DNA from: JACCXG01 sp963717745
GTDB taxonomy: Bacteria > Acidobacteriota > Vicinamibacteria > Vicinamibacterales > 2-12-FULL-66-21
Assembly (NCBI GenBank): GCA_963717745.1
Contig: CAVQXJ010000011.1
Location: 124,001-188,000, forward strand
DNA: 64,000 bases
Direction: 5' to 3'
Positions 51,530 to 60,620 of this stretch are shown piece after piece (position 1 is the first letter of the stretch; every line of letters starts with the position of its first letter). Under the pieces are notes generated by a model. That model did no database searches. It was given only the letters and a program-made list of their open reading frames with translations, and had not been told where the DNA came from. A program made the position numbers and the translations under genes.

Positions 51530-51561
51530 TTCAAGGGTTCCGGGGCCGTGAACCCCTTGAA
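51530..51561. promoter_or_regulatory. Leader hairpin upstream of the TonB receptor
   Basis: TTCAAGGGTTC (51530-51540) pairs with GAACCCCTTGAA (51550-51561), with one bulged base. It lies 13-44 bases upstream of the receptor start codon and could affect its expression. Only the stem is seen; function is inferred. Confidence 0.45.
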
Positions 51562-51738
51562 GCAATTGTGTCATCCGCCGCTTGCCCGATGCCGCGGTTC
51601 GTGTGATAAAGACGTTTTGCCCCTTTGCCCTGTTTCAGGGCCGCTTTCCACGTGTCCGCCCGCCGGCCCTTCACGAGGCTCAGGGCTCCGAGCGCGGTCG
51701 AGGACGGGAACGAGGGCACGCTCCAAGGAGAGGCGACA

Positions 51739-51960
51739 CTGGCCCCGACTGCACGGATCGGCTGGTTCATCGCGATTGCCGCGCTGTACCTGCTTCATCA
51801 GGACATCTGGTTCTGGCGCCAGGCGCGTCCGCTCGTGTTCGGTTTCCTGCCGGTCGGGCTGGCGTACCACGGCGCCTACTGTGTGGCGGTCGCCGGCCTG
51901 ATGTGGGGGCTGACCCGGTTCGCCTGGCCGTCTCATCTGGAAGATCGCGAGGACCGTTGA
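51739..51960 (+). CDS. DUF3311-type small membrane protein, symporter companion
   Basis: About 73 residues. Two helices with ALYLLHQDIWFWRQARPLVF and GFLPVGLAYHGAYCVAVAGL are characteristic of DUF3311, small proteins encoded beside solute:sodium symporters. No ATG or GTG fits: CTG 51739, with AAGGAG eight bases upstream, is the best start; the in-frame ATG 51625 is too far upstream. It overlaps the TTG start of the symporter by four bases. Confidence 0.7.
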   Translation: MAPTARIGWFIAIAALYLLHQDIWFWRQARPLVFGFLPVGLAYHGAYCVAVAGLMWGLTRFAWPSHLEDREDR

Positions 51961-53496
51961 TTCCAGCGGTCATCGTTTTTGCCTATCTCGCGGTCATCCT
52001 CTACATCGGCATCTTCGCCTGGCGATCCGAGCGTGGCGGCGCCGCGGTCGAGGAGTACTTCCTGGCCGGCCGCTCGCTCGGGCCGGCGGTCTTCCTGCTG
52101 TCGCTGTTCGGCACCAACATGACGGCGTTCACGATCCTGGGATCGGCCGGACACGCGTTCGCGAACGGCGTGGTGACGTTCGGATTGATGGCGTCCTCTT
52201 CCGCGCTCGTCATCCCCCTGACCGCTGTTCTTCATCGGCACCCGGCTGTGGGCGCTCGGCAAGCGCCACGGGTTCATCACTCCGGTGCAGATGTTCCGCG
52301 ATCGCTGGGAGTGCGCTCACATCGGCACGCTGATCTTCGTGGTGCAGGCCGCGCTGCTGGTGCCCTACATCATCATCGGTGTGATGGGCGGTGGGACGGC
52401 GCTGCGCGCGATCACCGGCGGTCTGATTCCCTACGCGGCCGGCGGCGGGCTGGTCGCGCTGGTGGTGATGGGCTACGTGTTCTTCGGCGGCATGCGCGGC
52501 ACCGCCTGGGTCAACGCCTTCCAGACCGTCCTGTTCCTGTCGTTCGGCGCGATTGCGTTGATCGTGATCGGCCGCAGCATCGGCGGGTTCCCCGCGACGA
52601 TGGCCGCGCTGCTCGACAGTCCGGCCACCGCACCGCTCCTGACCCGCGAGCGGGTCTCGCCCTGGTTCTTCTTCAGCTACACCTTCATCCCGCTCTCGAC
52701 CATCGCCTTTCCGCACATCGCGATTTTCTGCCTGACCGCGAAGCGCCTGGTGCAGTTCAAGCGCACGGTCGTGTTCTATCCGGTCTGCATCCTGGCGATC
52801 TGGCTGCCGTGCGTGTTTCTCGGCGTCGCCGGCAATGCCCTGGTCGACGCGCCGCCGATCGCCTCCAAGCTGCAGGCCCGGCAGGCGCTGGCCGCGGCCC
52901 CGGCGGACATGCCCGCTGCCGAGCGCACCGCGCTCCGGCGCCAGGCGGCCGGCGACGACGTGATTCCGATCATGCTGGACTGGTTCGCGCCGCTGTGGCT
53001 CGCCGGACTGCTCGGGGCCGGCATCATGGCGGCGGTCATGGCCAGCGACTCGCAGATCCTGGCGCTCTCGACCATGTTCACCGAGGATGTGTTCACGTTC
53101 TACGGGGGGACCGCCCGGTTCGGCGAGTCGGTGCAGGTGCAGACCGGCCGCGCGTTCGTGGTCGCGCTGACCGTCGCGGCCTATTTGATCGCGCTGCGCG
53201 CGCCGCAGGGCATCTTCGATCTCGCCGTGCAGTACGCGTTCTCCGGCTATGCCGCGCTGTCGCCGCTGCTGGTGGCGGCGCTGTTCTGGAAGCGGAGCAC
53301 GAAGTGGGGCGCCCTGGCGGTCACGCTGTGGGTCGCCGCGGCGGTGATCTATACCGCCCGCGTTCCCGGCGCGCTCGCGTGGTTCGGGCTGCTGCCGGTG
53401 GTGCCGATGACGCTCATCTCAGTGCTGCTGATGATCGTCGTCTCGATCGCGACCCCCCCGCCGTCTCCCGAGACGTTGGCGCGGTATGGGTGGTGA
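51957..53496 (+). CDS. Sodium:solute symporter, SSS family (frameshifted)
   Basis: About 512 residues from TTG 51957. AYLAVILYIGIFAWRSERGG, VEEYFLAGRSLGPAVFLLSL and FGTNMTAFTILGSAGHAFAN are the family N-terminus. One extra base at about 52227 separates LVIPLTA from FFIGTRLWALGKRHGFITPV. The rest contains FFGGMRGTAWVNAFQTVLFL and GIMAAVMASDSQILALSTMF, all conserved. Translationally coupled to the DUF3311 protein, its probable partner. Substrate unknown. Confidence 0.87.
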
Positions 53497-53507
53497 ATCC
53501 TCTCGCT

Positions 53508-53545
53508 GTCCGCGGGTTCGCGGTTCGCGGGTTCGCGGGATCGGG
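53508..53545. repeat. GGTTCGC-type heptad array
   Basis: GTCCGCGGGTTCGCGGTTCG followed by CGGGTTCGCGGGATCG: units of 7-8 bases directly after the symporter stop (53494-53496). Same family as 18914-18955. Confidence 0.8.
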
Positions 53546-53582
53546 CGGGCTTGGCCTCGAGGCGGCGGAGGTATATCGAGGC

Positions 53583-53947
53583 ACCGGATTTCAAAAACGG
53601 AGCAACGGAGCCAACGAAGAGAACGGAAAAGACAAATTGGTTTTTGGTTTTAGTCCGGTGTTCCGTTCTTGAATTGGGTACTGCTGCGGATCACGGCCCG
53701 TGACCCAGTGTCCCGAATCCGAAGTTCGCCACCAAATTCCCGGGCGGGGCATCCCGCCTCGCGGCGTTGCTCCTCCCTCACATATTCCCGATATGCTCGG
53801 TCGTCGCGCCTTGCGATCCGGGCGCCGCGCCCGGGACTTTGGCGCCGAACTTCGGACTCGGGACACTAGCGAAAAAGAACGGAAAACAAATTAGTCTTTT
53901 CCGTTTCCTCCGTTTGCTCCGTTGCTCCGTTTTTGAGATCCGGTACC
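53583..53947. repeat. Composite element: AACGGAG-family arms around a long inner palindrome
   Basis: Outer left arm 53583-53636 (ACCGGATTTCAAAAACGGAG onward) and outer right arm 53891-53947 (complement, ending GAGATCCGGTACC) are about 55 bases each. Between them a second long imperfect palindrome runs from 53707 to 53867: AGTGTCCCGAATCC with GAAGTTCG matches CGAACTTCGGACTCGGGACA on the other side, and complementarity continues inward through CCCGGGCG. The apex holds GCTCCTCCCTCACATATTCC. No gene is found in the 481-base gap. Confidence 0.8.
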
Positions 53948-53977
53948 CTCCGTCCAGCTCCGTCGGCTCTATCTGGG

Positions 53978-55120
53978 TCAATACGCGGCCTCATAGATCT
54001 CGAGCGCGCCCACAGCATCGAACGGGCGCGGGTTGAACGTGCCGGTCCATTGCTGGGCCGCGAGCTCCGCGAGCTCCGGCAAGGCCGGCTCCGTGACTCC
54101 CACATCGGACAGCCGCGACGGCAGCGCGCCGGCGACGGCGAAGTCCTCCAGGCGTCGGGCGAGCGTCTCGGCCGCGTCGCTGTCGCGGGCGCGGCGGCGC
54201 GGCGAGCCGAGCAGTGCCGCGTAGCCGTCGAGGGCAACCCGGCTGTTCCAGCGGACCACGTGGGGGAGCAGGATCGCGAGCGCGACGCCGTGGGTCAGGC
54301 CGAAGCGGGCGGTGAGCGGGTTGGCGCAGGCGTGCGCCGCGCCGAGCATCGACTGCTCAATCGCCAGGCCCGCGAAGTGGGCGCCGACCTGCATCATCGC
54401 GCGCGCCTCGACGTCGGCCGCGTGCAGCACCACGCGCTCGAACCCTTCGGACAACAGCCGCCATCCCTGGTGCGAGAACGTGTCCGACAGCGGCGTCCGG
54501 CGGGTCGTGACCGCGGTCTCGACCGCGTGCGCGATCGCGTCGATCCCGGCGGCCGCGGTGACCCCGGGCGGCGCCGTCAGCGTCAGCTCCGGATCCAGGA
54601 TCGCCACCCGGAACGCCGCCGACGGATCGCCGCACGCCATCTTCATGTGCGTGCGTGCGTCGGCGATCACCGCGTAGCTCTGCGCCTCGCTGCCGGTCCC
54701 TGCCGTGGTCGGGATCCCGATCATCGGCAGCAGCGGCCGCGCCGCCTTGCCGTAGCCGCGGTAGTCGGCGATCTCGCCGCCGTTGGTCAGCAGGAAGTTG
54801 ATGCCCTTGGCGCAGTCGAGCGAACTGCCGCCGCCAAGCGCGACGATCCCGTCGATCGCGTGGCCCGCGGCGAAGCGCGCCCCGGCCGCGACCATCAGGC
54901 TGTCGGGATTCTCGGCGAAGTCGGAGTACCGGACGACCGTGAGCGAGGCGGCCTGCAGCGTGCGCTCGATCGCGGCGGCGTGACCGGCCGCCACGATCCC
55001 CGGATCGGCCACGAGCAGCGTCGTCTGCAGACCCAGCTCCCGGGCCAGCGGGCCGGTCCGCTCCGCGGTGTGCCGGCCGAAGATCGCCCGCGTACGATGC
55101 TGGAAATCGAACGGGACCAT
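53978..55120 (-). CDS. Iron-containing alcohol dehydrogenase
   Basis: A 380-residue group III dehydrogenase. NAD-site GIVALGGGSSLDCAKGINFL (about residues 90-109), PTTAGTGSEAQSYAVI (about 137-152), and metal-ligand regions AAAGIDAIAHAVETAVTTRR and FGLTHGVALAILLPHVVRWN. Start MVPFDFQHRTRAIFG at 55120 is family-typical. It is divergent from the MFS transporter with 85 bases between starts. The substrate alcohol/aldehyde is unknown. Confidence 0.9.
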   Translation of the reverse strand: MVPFDFQHRTRAIFGRHTAERTGPLARELGLQTTLLVADPGIVAAGHAAAIERTLQAASLTVVRYSDFAENPDSLMVAAGARFAAGHAIDGIVALGGGSSLDCAKGINFLLTNGGEIADYRGYGKAARPLLPMIGIPTTAGTGSEAQSYAVIADARTHMKMACGDPSAAFRVAILDPELTLTAPPGVTAAAGIDAIAHAVETAVTTRRTPLSDTFSHQGWRLLSEGFERVVLHAADVEARAMMQVGAHFAGLAIEQSMLGAAHACANPLTARFGLTHGVALAILLPHVVRWNSRVALDGYAALLGSPRRRARDSDAAETLARRLEDFAVAGALPSRLSDVGVTEPALPELAELAAQQWTGTFNPRPFDAVGALEIYEAAY

Positions 55121-55205
55121 CGTGAAGTAAACTTTATCACCCGCTGACGAGCCTTCCGGCCGCGTGCGCCGGCGCGACGGGGCCGACGCTCCCAACGCTC
55201 AATTT

Positions 55206-56591
55206 ATGCAGACAGCCGACTCCGTTCCTGGCACTCGTCTGACCCCGATCCAGTGGCTGATCTGCGCCATCGCCGCGATCGGATTCGCGTTCGACATCTA
55301 CGAAATCCTGATGCTGCCGCTGATCGTGCGGCCGGCGCTGCTCGAGTTGACCGGCGCGGTGCCCGGCTCGCCCGAGTTCCAGATGTGGGTCGGGCGGCTG
55401 TTCTACATCCCGGCGTTCGCCGGCGGGATCTTCGGGCTGATCGGCGGCTACATGACCGACCGCTTCGGCCGCCGCCGCGTGCTGACCTACAGCATCCTGA
55501 TCTACGCCGTCTCCGCATTCCTGTCCGGGTTCGCGACCTCGATCGAGATGCTGCTGTTCCTGCGGTGTCTGGTCTTCATCGGCGTCTGCGTCGAGTTCGT
55601 GGCCGCGGTGGCCTGGCTCGCCGAGCTCTTCCCGGAGCCGAAGCGCCGTGAAAAGGTGCTGGGCTACACCCAGGCGTTCTCCTCGTTCGGCGGATTGCTG
55701 GTGGCGTTCGCCAACGGCTGGTGCGTCGCCCATGCGGCGAGCCTGCCCGCGCTGACCGCGCTCGGCTCAGGGGTGATCGCGAATCCGCACGCGCCGTGGC
55801 GCTACACCCTGATGTCGGGTGTGCTCCCCGCGATTCCGCTGATCCTGATCCGGCCGTTCCTCCCCGAGTCGCCGATCTGGCAGTCGAAGAAGGACGCCGG
55901 AACGCTGCGGCGACCCAGCTTCGCCGAGCTGTTCGCACCGGCGCTGCGCCGGACCACGATCGTCACCACGGTGATGTTCGCGATGGCCTACGGCGCCGCG
56001 TTCGGTGCGATTCAGCAGATTCCGCAGATCGTTCCCGGGCTGCCCGAAGTGCGGCAGATGGTCGCGGGGCGGCCGGCTCCCGAGGCCCGGTTGATCGAAC
56101 AGCGGGTGGCGTCCGACGTGACCAAGTTCCAGGAGATCGGCGGGCTGGCCGGCCGGGTCGCGCTCGCCTGGCTCGCGGTGGTGGTGGTGAGCCGCCGCAA
56201 GCTGATTCGGGTGTTCCAGATTCCCGGGTTGATCGTGATGCCGATTGCGTTCGCCTGGGCGGCGCGTACCGACTTGCAGATCCTGTATCCGCTGATCTTC
56301 CTCGCGGGGTTCTTCACGGTCGCGCAGTTCAGCTTCTGGGGCAACTATCTGCCGCGGGTGTATCCCGTCCATTTGCGCGGGACCGGGGAGAGCTTTGCCG
56401 CCAACATCGGTGGGCGGCTGATCGGCACGTCGTTCGCCTGGCTCACCGCGACCCTGGCCGTGACCGCCGATCGCGCCTACGCGCCAACCAAGGTCGCGCT
56501 GGTCGCCGCCACGGTGGGGTTCTCGGTGTATGTCGTCGGCCTGATCGCGAGCGCCTGGCTGCCGGAGCCGAAGAGCGAGTCGCTGGAGTAA
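55206..56591 (+). CDS. Major facilitator superfamily transporter
   Basis: A 461-residue inner-membrane transporter of the metabolite:H+ symporter type. FAFDIYEILMLPLIVRPALL in helix 1, then the loop motif GGYMTDRFGRRRVLTYSILI and LAELFPEPKRREKVLGYTQA are typical. The central loop (residues about 290-330, PQIVPGLPEVRQMVAGRPAP onward) is longer than usual. Start ATG 55206 preferred over 55164. It is followed after six bases by a small exported protein. Confidence 0.88.
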   Translation: MQTADSVPGTRLTPIQWLICAIAAIGFAFDIYEILMLPLIVRPALLELTGAVPGSPEFQMWVGRLFYIPAFAGGIFGLIGGYMTDRFGRRRVLTYSILIYAVSAFLSGFATSIEMLLFLRCLVFIGVCVEFVAAVAWLAELFPEPKRREKVLGYTQAFSSFGGLLVAFANGWCVAHAASLPALTALGSGVIANPHAPWRYTLMSGVLPAIPLILIRPFLPESPIWQSKKDAGTLRRPSFAELFAPALRRTTIVTTVMFAMAYGAAFGAIQQIPQIVPGLPEVRQMVAGRPAPEARLIEQRVASDVTKFQEIGGLAGRVALAWLAVVVVSRRKLIRVFQIPGLIVMPIAFAWAARTDLQILYPLIFLAGFFTVAQFSFWGNYLPRVYPVHLRGTGESFAANIGGRLIGTSFAWLTATLAVTADRAYAPTKVALVAATVGFSVYVVGLIASAWLPEPKSESLE

Positions 56592-56597
56592 CCTGGA

Positions 56598-57288
56598 ATG
56601 GCTCCAATCACGCGAACGATCACGCTGACCCTCGTGCTGGTGATGGCGGGGGGCACGCTGGTGAGGCCCCAGGGGGCCGCCGGCGCGGCGGCCGATCTGC
56701 AGGGGAAGCTGTACAAGTCGGTGTTCTCGTCGGGCATCGGCGCGCTGTCGGCCGCCGACGTGAAGGCGCTCGCTGAGCCGCTGCGTGGAAGACTCGAGAA
56801 ATATCTCGCCCGCCGGACCGCGTTCAAATCGAACTACAAGTCGGAGGCCGACAGCTTCGAGACCGTCAGGGTCGACGCCAAGCGGCGTCTGCTCGAACAG
56901 GCGATCGTGTCGCTGATCGAGGCGCCTGGCATCGAGCGCAGCGCCGCCGACTACGTGACCGGCGCACCGATTCACTACGAGTGGAAAGGGCTGCCCGACG
57001 GCCCGCTCGAGGAAGCGAATCAGGCCGAGGCCCTGCTCCAGAAGGATCCGGGCTCGCCGCTCGCGCCGTGGTTCGCCGCCTTCATCGCCCAGCGCCAACG
57101 CGTCATCTTCGAAACGCAGGCGGTGCAGAAGAACGAGGCCGGCGATGAAGGCGACGGCGAAGAAGTACCGGACCTACGTCGAGCGGGCACGCGCGGCTAC
57201 CGATCCGATCTTCGCGGTGCTGATGGCCGACATGGAACGGCAGCCCTACCTCTATCTGAAGACGACGCTGCACCCGCGCGACTACTGA
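56598..57288 (+). CDS. Exported protein of unknown function (frameshifted)
   Basis: About 229 residues with signal peptide (ITLTLVLVMAGGTLVRPQG). The mature part is helical: LYKSVFSSGIGALSAADVKA, ETVRVDAKRRLLEQAIVSLI, PWFAAFIAQRQRVIFETQAV. A one-base insertion near 57144 breaks the frame. Reading resumes as MKATAKKYRTYVERARAATD and ends LKTTLHPRDY with TGA at 57286-57288. Family not recognised. It follows the MFS gene by six bases. Confidence 0.65.
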
Positions 57289-57295
57289 CTTCGCT

Positions 57296-57350
57296 GTCAA
57301 GGGAGAAGGGAGAGGGAGAAAAGGTTCTCCCTTGTGCCTTCTCCCTCACC
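57296..57350. repeat. AAGGGAG-family hairpin between convergent genes
   Basis: GTCAAGGGAGAAGGGAGAGG faces TTCTCCCTTGTGCCTTCTCC. It lies eight bases after one stop codon and seven bases before the stop of the convergent FAD oxidoreductase, so it could serve as a bidirectional stem-loop. No T-run is present. Confidence 0.8.
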
Positions 57351-57356
57351 GGCCGT

Positions 57357-58686
57357 CTAAGGCCGCCGGCCGTCGGGTAACACCAGCTCGTTCACCTTGT
57401 TCGGGGCATCGGCCGCGGCCGTGCCGGCGTGCCAGCTGGGAATGGGCGGCTTGTCCGGCCCGTACATCGCCTCCATCGGCGCCCACACCTTGTCGACACG
57501 CGTGTTGAACAGGTCCCCGATCAGCAGGTCCGTGACGGTGCCGCGCATCTCCGGGTGTTCCTTCATGAATTTCCCGAAGCTGAAGCCGTCGTAGTACTCG
57601 CACACCAGCCGCCGCATCCGGTCGACACCTTCGTTGAAGCCCGGCCCCCATTGCCCGAGCTGCGCCGCTGACGTGTCCCCCTTCTCGAAGCCGTCGCAGA
57701 TCGCATCGGCGGCCAGTTGCCCGGACTTGAGGGCCAGCAGCACGCCCGACGAATAGAGCGGGTCGAGGAAGCCGAAGGCGTCGCCGACGAGCACCCACCC
57801 GTCACCCGAGACCTGCTTCGATCGATAGGAGTAATCCTTCGTGGCGAAGTGGCCGGTGACGCGCCTCGCGTGCTCGACGCGCTCCTTCACCGACGGGCAT
57901 TTCTCGACTTCTTCCGCGTAGGTCTCCGGATAGCTGCCGCGCCCCTTGAACAGGTAGTCGAACGGCGCGACGACCCCGACACTGACGATGTTGTCGTGGA
58001 GCGGGATGTACCAGAACCAGCCCTTGCGGTCGGTGGTCTGGATCACGATCGTCGCCCCTTCATCGCGCCCGGTATCCCGATACGCCCCTTCCCAGTAGGT
58101 CCAGATCGCCCCCTTGTTGAGGATGGGATCCCAGACGCGCAGTCCCAGCCGGTTCATCATGAGCCCGTTCTGGCCGCTGGCATCGACGACGACTTTCGCG
58201 CGCACCTCTTCGGTGCGGCCATCCTCGTGCTTGACCTTGACGCCGACCGCGCGCGTGCCCTCCATCAGCACTTCGAGCACGCGGACCCCTTCGTGTACAT
58301 CGACGCCGTGCTCGCGGGCGTTGTCGAGCATCATCTTGTCGAACTCACCGCGCACCACCTGCCAGGTCTGGGAGCACTCATGCGGCTTGTTGTCGGAGAA
58401 GTAGAAGGGCGCCGAGAGCTTGCCGTTGGCGTTGACGAACTGGACGCTGTGCTTGTGCACGAAATGGCTCTGCCGCAGCTTCGGCAGCATGTTCAGCCGC
58501 TCGAGCACCCAGTAGGTCTCGGGAATCAGCGACTCGCCGATATGGAATCGCGGGAAGTGCTCGCGCTCGAACAGCCGGTACTGAACGACCGCGCTGCGCG
58601 ATCAGCGTGGACACGGTGGATCCCGCTGGTCCGCCCCCGATGACGATGACATCGGGAGACGCGGTCGGGGACGCTTCGTGGTTCAT
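57357..58686 (-). CDS. NAD(P)/FAD-dependent oxidoreductase, halogenase/geranylgeranyl-reductase-like (frameshifted)
   Basis: About 443 residues. The FAD motif PDVIVIGGGPAGSTVSTLIA is near the N-terminus. One extra base near 58588 shifts the frame; reading resumes VQYRLFEREHFPRFHIGES and LIPETYWVLERLNMLPKLRQ. AKVVVDASGQNGLMM and WVLVGDAFGFLDPLYSSGVL are further FAD contacts. It belongs to the tryptophan-halogenase-like flavoprotein group, but no halogenase W-x-W-x-I-P motif is evident; WFWYIPLHDN is the nearest. Likely in one gene set with the CoA ligase and thioesterase upstream. Confidence 0.83.
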
Positions 58687-58720
58687 CGGTTTCAATCTGC
58701 CTCGCTCTAACCGGTTGCTG

Positions 58721-58797
58721 ATAAGGGATAGGGGAGTTCTCCCTTGTGCCTTCTGCCTTCTCCCTTGTCACGCGGGCTTTTCATCAGCCCGCTCGGC
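58721..58797. repeat. AAGGGAG hairpin plus GGGCTTTTCATCAGCCC repeat
   Basis: AAGGGATAGGGGAGTT faces CTCCCTTGTGCCTTCTGCC and a second CTTCTCCCTTG. This is followed by CGCGGGCTTTTCATCAGCCC, whose mirror variant stands at 42658-42675. It separates the CoA ligase stop from the FAD oxidoreductase start. Confidence 0.7.
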
Positions 58798-60131
58798 TAG
58801 TCCCCTGCCGGCTCGACGATGAACCGGCGGGCTTTCATCTCGAACCTCGGGAGATGCCCATGGGGCACGACATGGACGGGCACGGTGAGGCCGAGGGCCT
58901 CACGAATTTCCCACCCGACTTGCGTCGCCAGCACCGGCCCGTCCGCGTCGGCCCCGCCGTGCTCGATCTCGACGTCGAGCGTCCGCATCGACCCGGTCGT
59001 GCGCACCGTCGATCGGAACTCGACGATCGACGGGAAGTGGCGGACCACGGCCTCAATCGCCGCCGGATACACATTCACGCCGCGCACGGTGACCATGTCG
59101 TCGGCGCGCGAGAGGATGCCCCCCTCGAGCCACGCCAGCGTCCGGCCGCACGCGCAGCGACCCTGCTGGCGCGAGACCAAATCACCGGTGCGATAGCGAA
59201 TCGCGGGGCTGCCGACCCGTCCGAGATTGGTGAGCACCAGTTCGCCGAGCTCGCCGTCGGCGGCCGGCTTGCCGGTCGAGGGCTCGACGACCTCGACCAC
59301 GAACTCGTTCTCGAGGAGGTGGAGGCCGCCCGGCCGCTCCCAGCACTCGAAGCTGGCGGGTCCGGTTTCGGTCAAGCCGTGATGATCGATCACCCGCGCG
59401 CCCCAGCTGGCTTCGATGCGCCGCCGTGTCGAGGGGATGCTGCCGCCGGGTTCCCCCGCCACGATGACGACCCGCGGCGCCCGCGCCGCCAGCCAGCCTT
59501 CACCGTGATCGGCCGCCGCGACCTCGGCCAGCCGCAGCGCATAGGTCGGCGTGCAGCACACCACGTCGGGACGCACGCTGTCCATCATCGCGAGCCGCAG
59601 GTGACTGGCCATGCCGCCGGCCGGGATGGCCATGGCGCCAATCTGCGGCGCGGCGTCGAACGCGGCCCAGAATCCCAGGAACGGTCCGAAGGAGAACGGG
59701 AACAGCACCCGATCGCCGGCGCCGACGCGCGCCGCCCGATAGACCGCCTTCCAGCACTCCAACATCCATTGCCAGGTCTCGTTGGTGTCGCACCACTTGA
59801 GCGGGCGTCCGGTCGTGGACGAGGTCTGGCAGAACCGGGTGTAGCGGTGGCGCGGGAACGTCAGATTCGATCCCCACGGCGCGTGGGCGTCCTGATCCGC
59901 GACCAGATCCGCCTTGGTCGTGAACGGCAGGCGCGCAAGATCCTCGAGACCGAGCTTGTCTCCCCGCCCGACGCCCGCGGCGGCGAAGCGGGCCCGATAG
60001 AACGTGTTGTGCGCGAGGACGTCCTCGAGCAGGCGGCCGAGCGCCGCGGATTGGTGTGCGGCGAGCGCGTCGCGGGTCAGACACTCGTCGGCGGGCACCT
60101 CCACGGGCGCGCCGGCGCTAGGGCGCGACAT
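58797..60131 (-). CDS. Phenylacetate-CoA ligase family protein
   Basis: A 444-residue ANL-type adenylating enzyme. RFCQTSSTTGRPLKWCDTNE (about residues 104-123) is the P-loop, VIDHHGLTETGPASFECWER (about 250-269) the A5 region, and YRTGDLVSRQQGRCACGRTL (about 330-349) with MVTVRGVNVYPAAIEAVVRH the A8/C-terminal region. It activates an aromatic or fatty carboxylate with CoA. Its start overlaps the thioesterase stop. Confidence 0.88.
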   Translation of the reverse strand: MSRPSAGAPVEVPADECLTRDALAAHQSAALGRLLEDVLAHNTFYRARFAAAGVGRGDKLGLEDLARLPFTTKADLVADQDAHAPWGSNLTFPRHRYTRFCQTSSTTGRPLKWCDTNETWQWMLECWKAVYRAARVGAGDRVLFPFSFGPFLGFWAAFDAAPQIGAMAIPAGGMASHLRLAMMDSVRPDVVCCTPTYALRLAEVAAADHGEGWLAARAPRVVIVAGEPGGSIPSTRRRIEASWGARVIDHHGLTETGPASFECWERPGGLHLLENEFVVEVVEPSTGKPAADGELGELVLTNLGRVGSPAIRYRTGDLVSRQQGRCACGRTLAWLEGGILSRADDMVTVRGVNVYPAAIEAVVRHFPSIVEFRSTVRTTGSMRTLDVEIEHGGADADGPVLATQVGWEIREALGLTVPVHVVPHGHLPRFEMKARRFIVEPAGD

Positions 60132-60549
60132 GCTCGGCCACCTCGAACCGGTCGCGAAGCGCGGCCGGCAGGGCGGCCGCTTTCATGCTCCGTTCCGCTC
60201 CCGATCGCGTCACGCAGACCGTCGTCATGCTCAGGGTCGCGACCACCGTCGAGCCGAGCGACATCCGGCAGAGGTATTTCAGGGTCCGCTCGGTCATCGC
60301 CACGATTTGCAGATGGATCTCCACCTCGTCTTCGAAACGGAGCGGATGCCGGTAGTCGGCGGTTGCGGCGACTCGCGGCCAGCCGAACGGCGAGTCGGGG
60401 GCCGCCACGCTGAGGCCGACCGATCGCCAGAACGCGTGTTCGGCCTCCTCCATGTAGCGGAAGAAACAACTGAAATGTACGATGCCGGCCGCGTCGGTCT
60501 CGTGGAACTGGACCCTCCGCGTCATCCGGAATTCGCTTTGCTTGGTCAC
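60118..60549 (-). CDS. Acyl-CoA thioesterase, 4-hydroxybenzoyl-CoA thioesterase/YbgC type
   Basis: A 143-residue hot-dog-fold enzyme. VQFHETDAAGIVHFSCFFRY (about residues 13-32) contains the catalytic aspartate of the T-D-x-x-G-I-V-x-F motif; LRFEDEVEIHLQIVAMTERT is the central strand region. It likely hydrolyses an aryl- or acyl-CoA made by the adjacent ligase, or acts as an acyl editing enzyme. The two genes overlap by 14 bases. Confidence 0.87.
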   Translation of the reverse strand: MTKQSEFRMTRRVQFHETDAAGIVHFSCFFRYMEEAEHAFWRSVGLSVAAPDSPFGWPRVAATADYRHPLRFEDEVEIHLQIVAMTERTLKYLCRMSLGSTVVATLSMTTVCVTRSGAERSMKAAALPAALRDRFEVAEHVAP

Positions 60550-60620
60550 GTGCGATGTGCCGGGAGTACTAAACTAACAGGTTGCTGAAAAAGTGACGCG
60601 CGGGGTTTTGATCGGCCCGC

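Noticed and set aside
57296..57350. Classical Rho-independent terminator
   Set aside because: The stem is clear but no T-run follows on either strand, so only a possible stem-loop is reported as a repeat.
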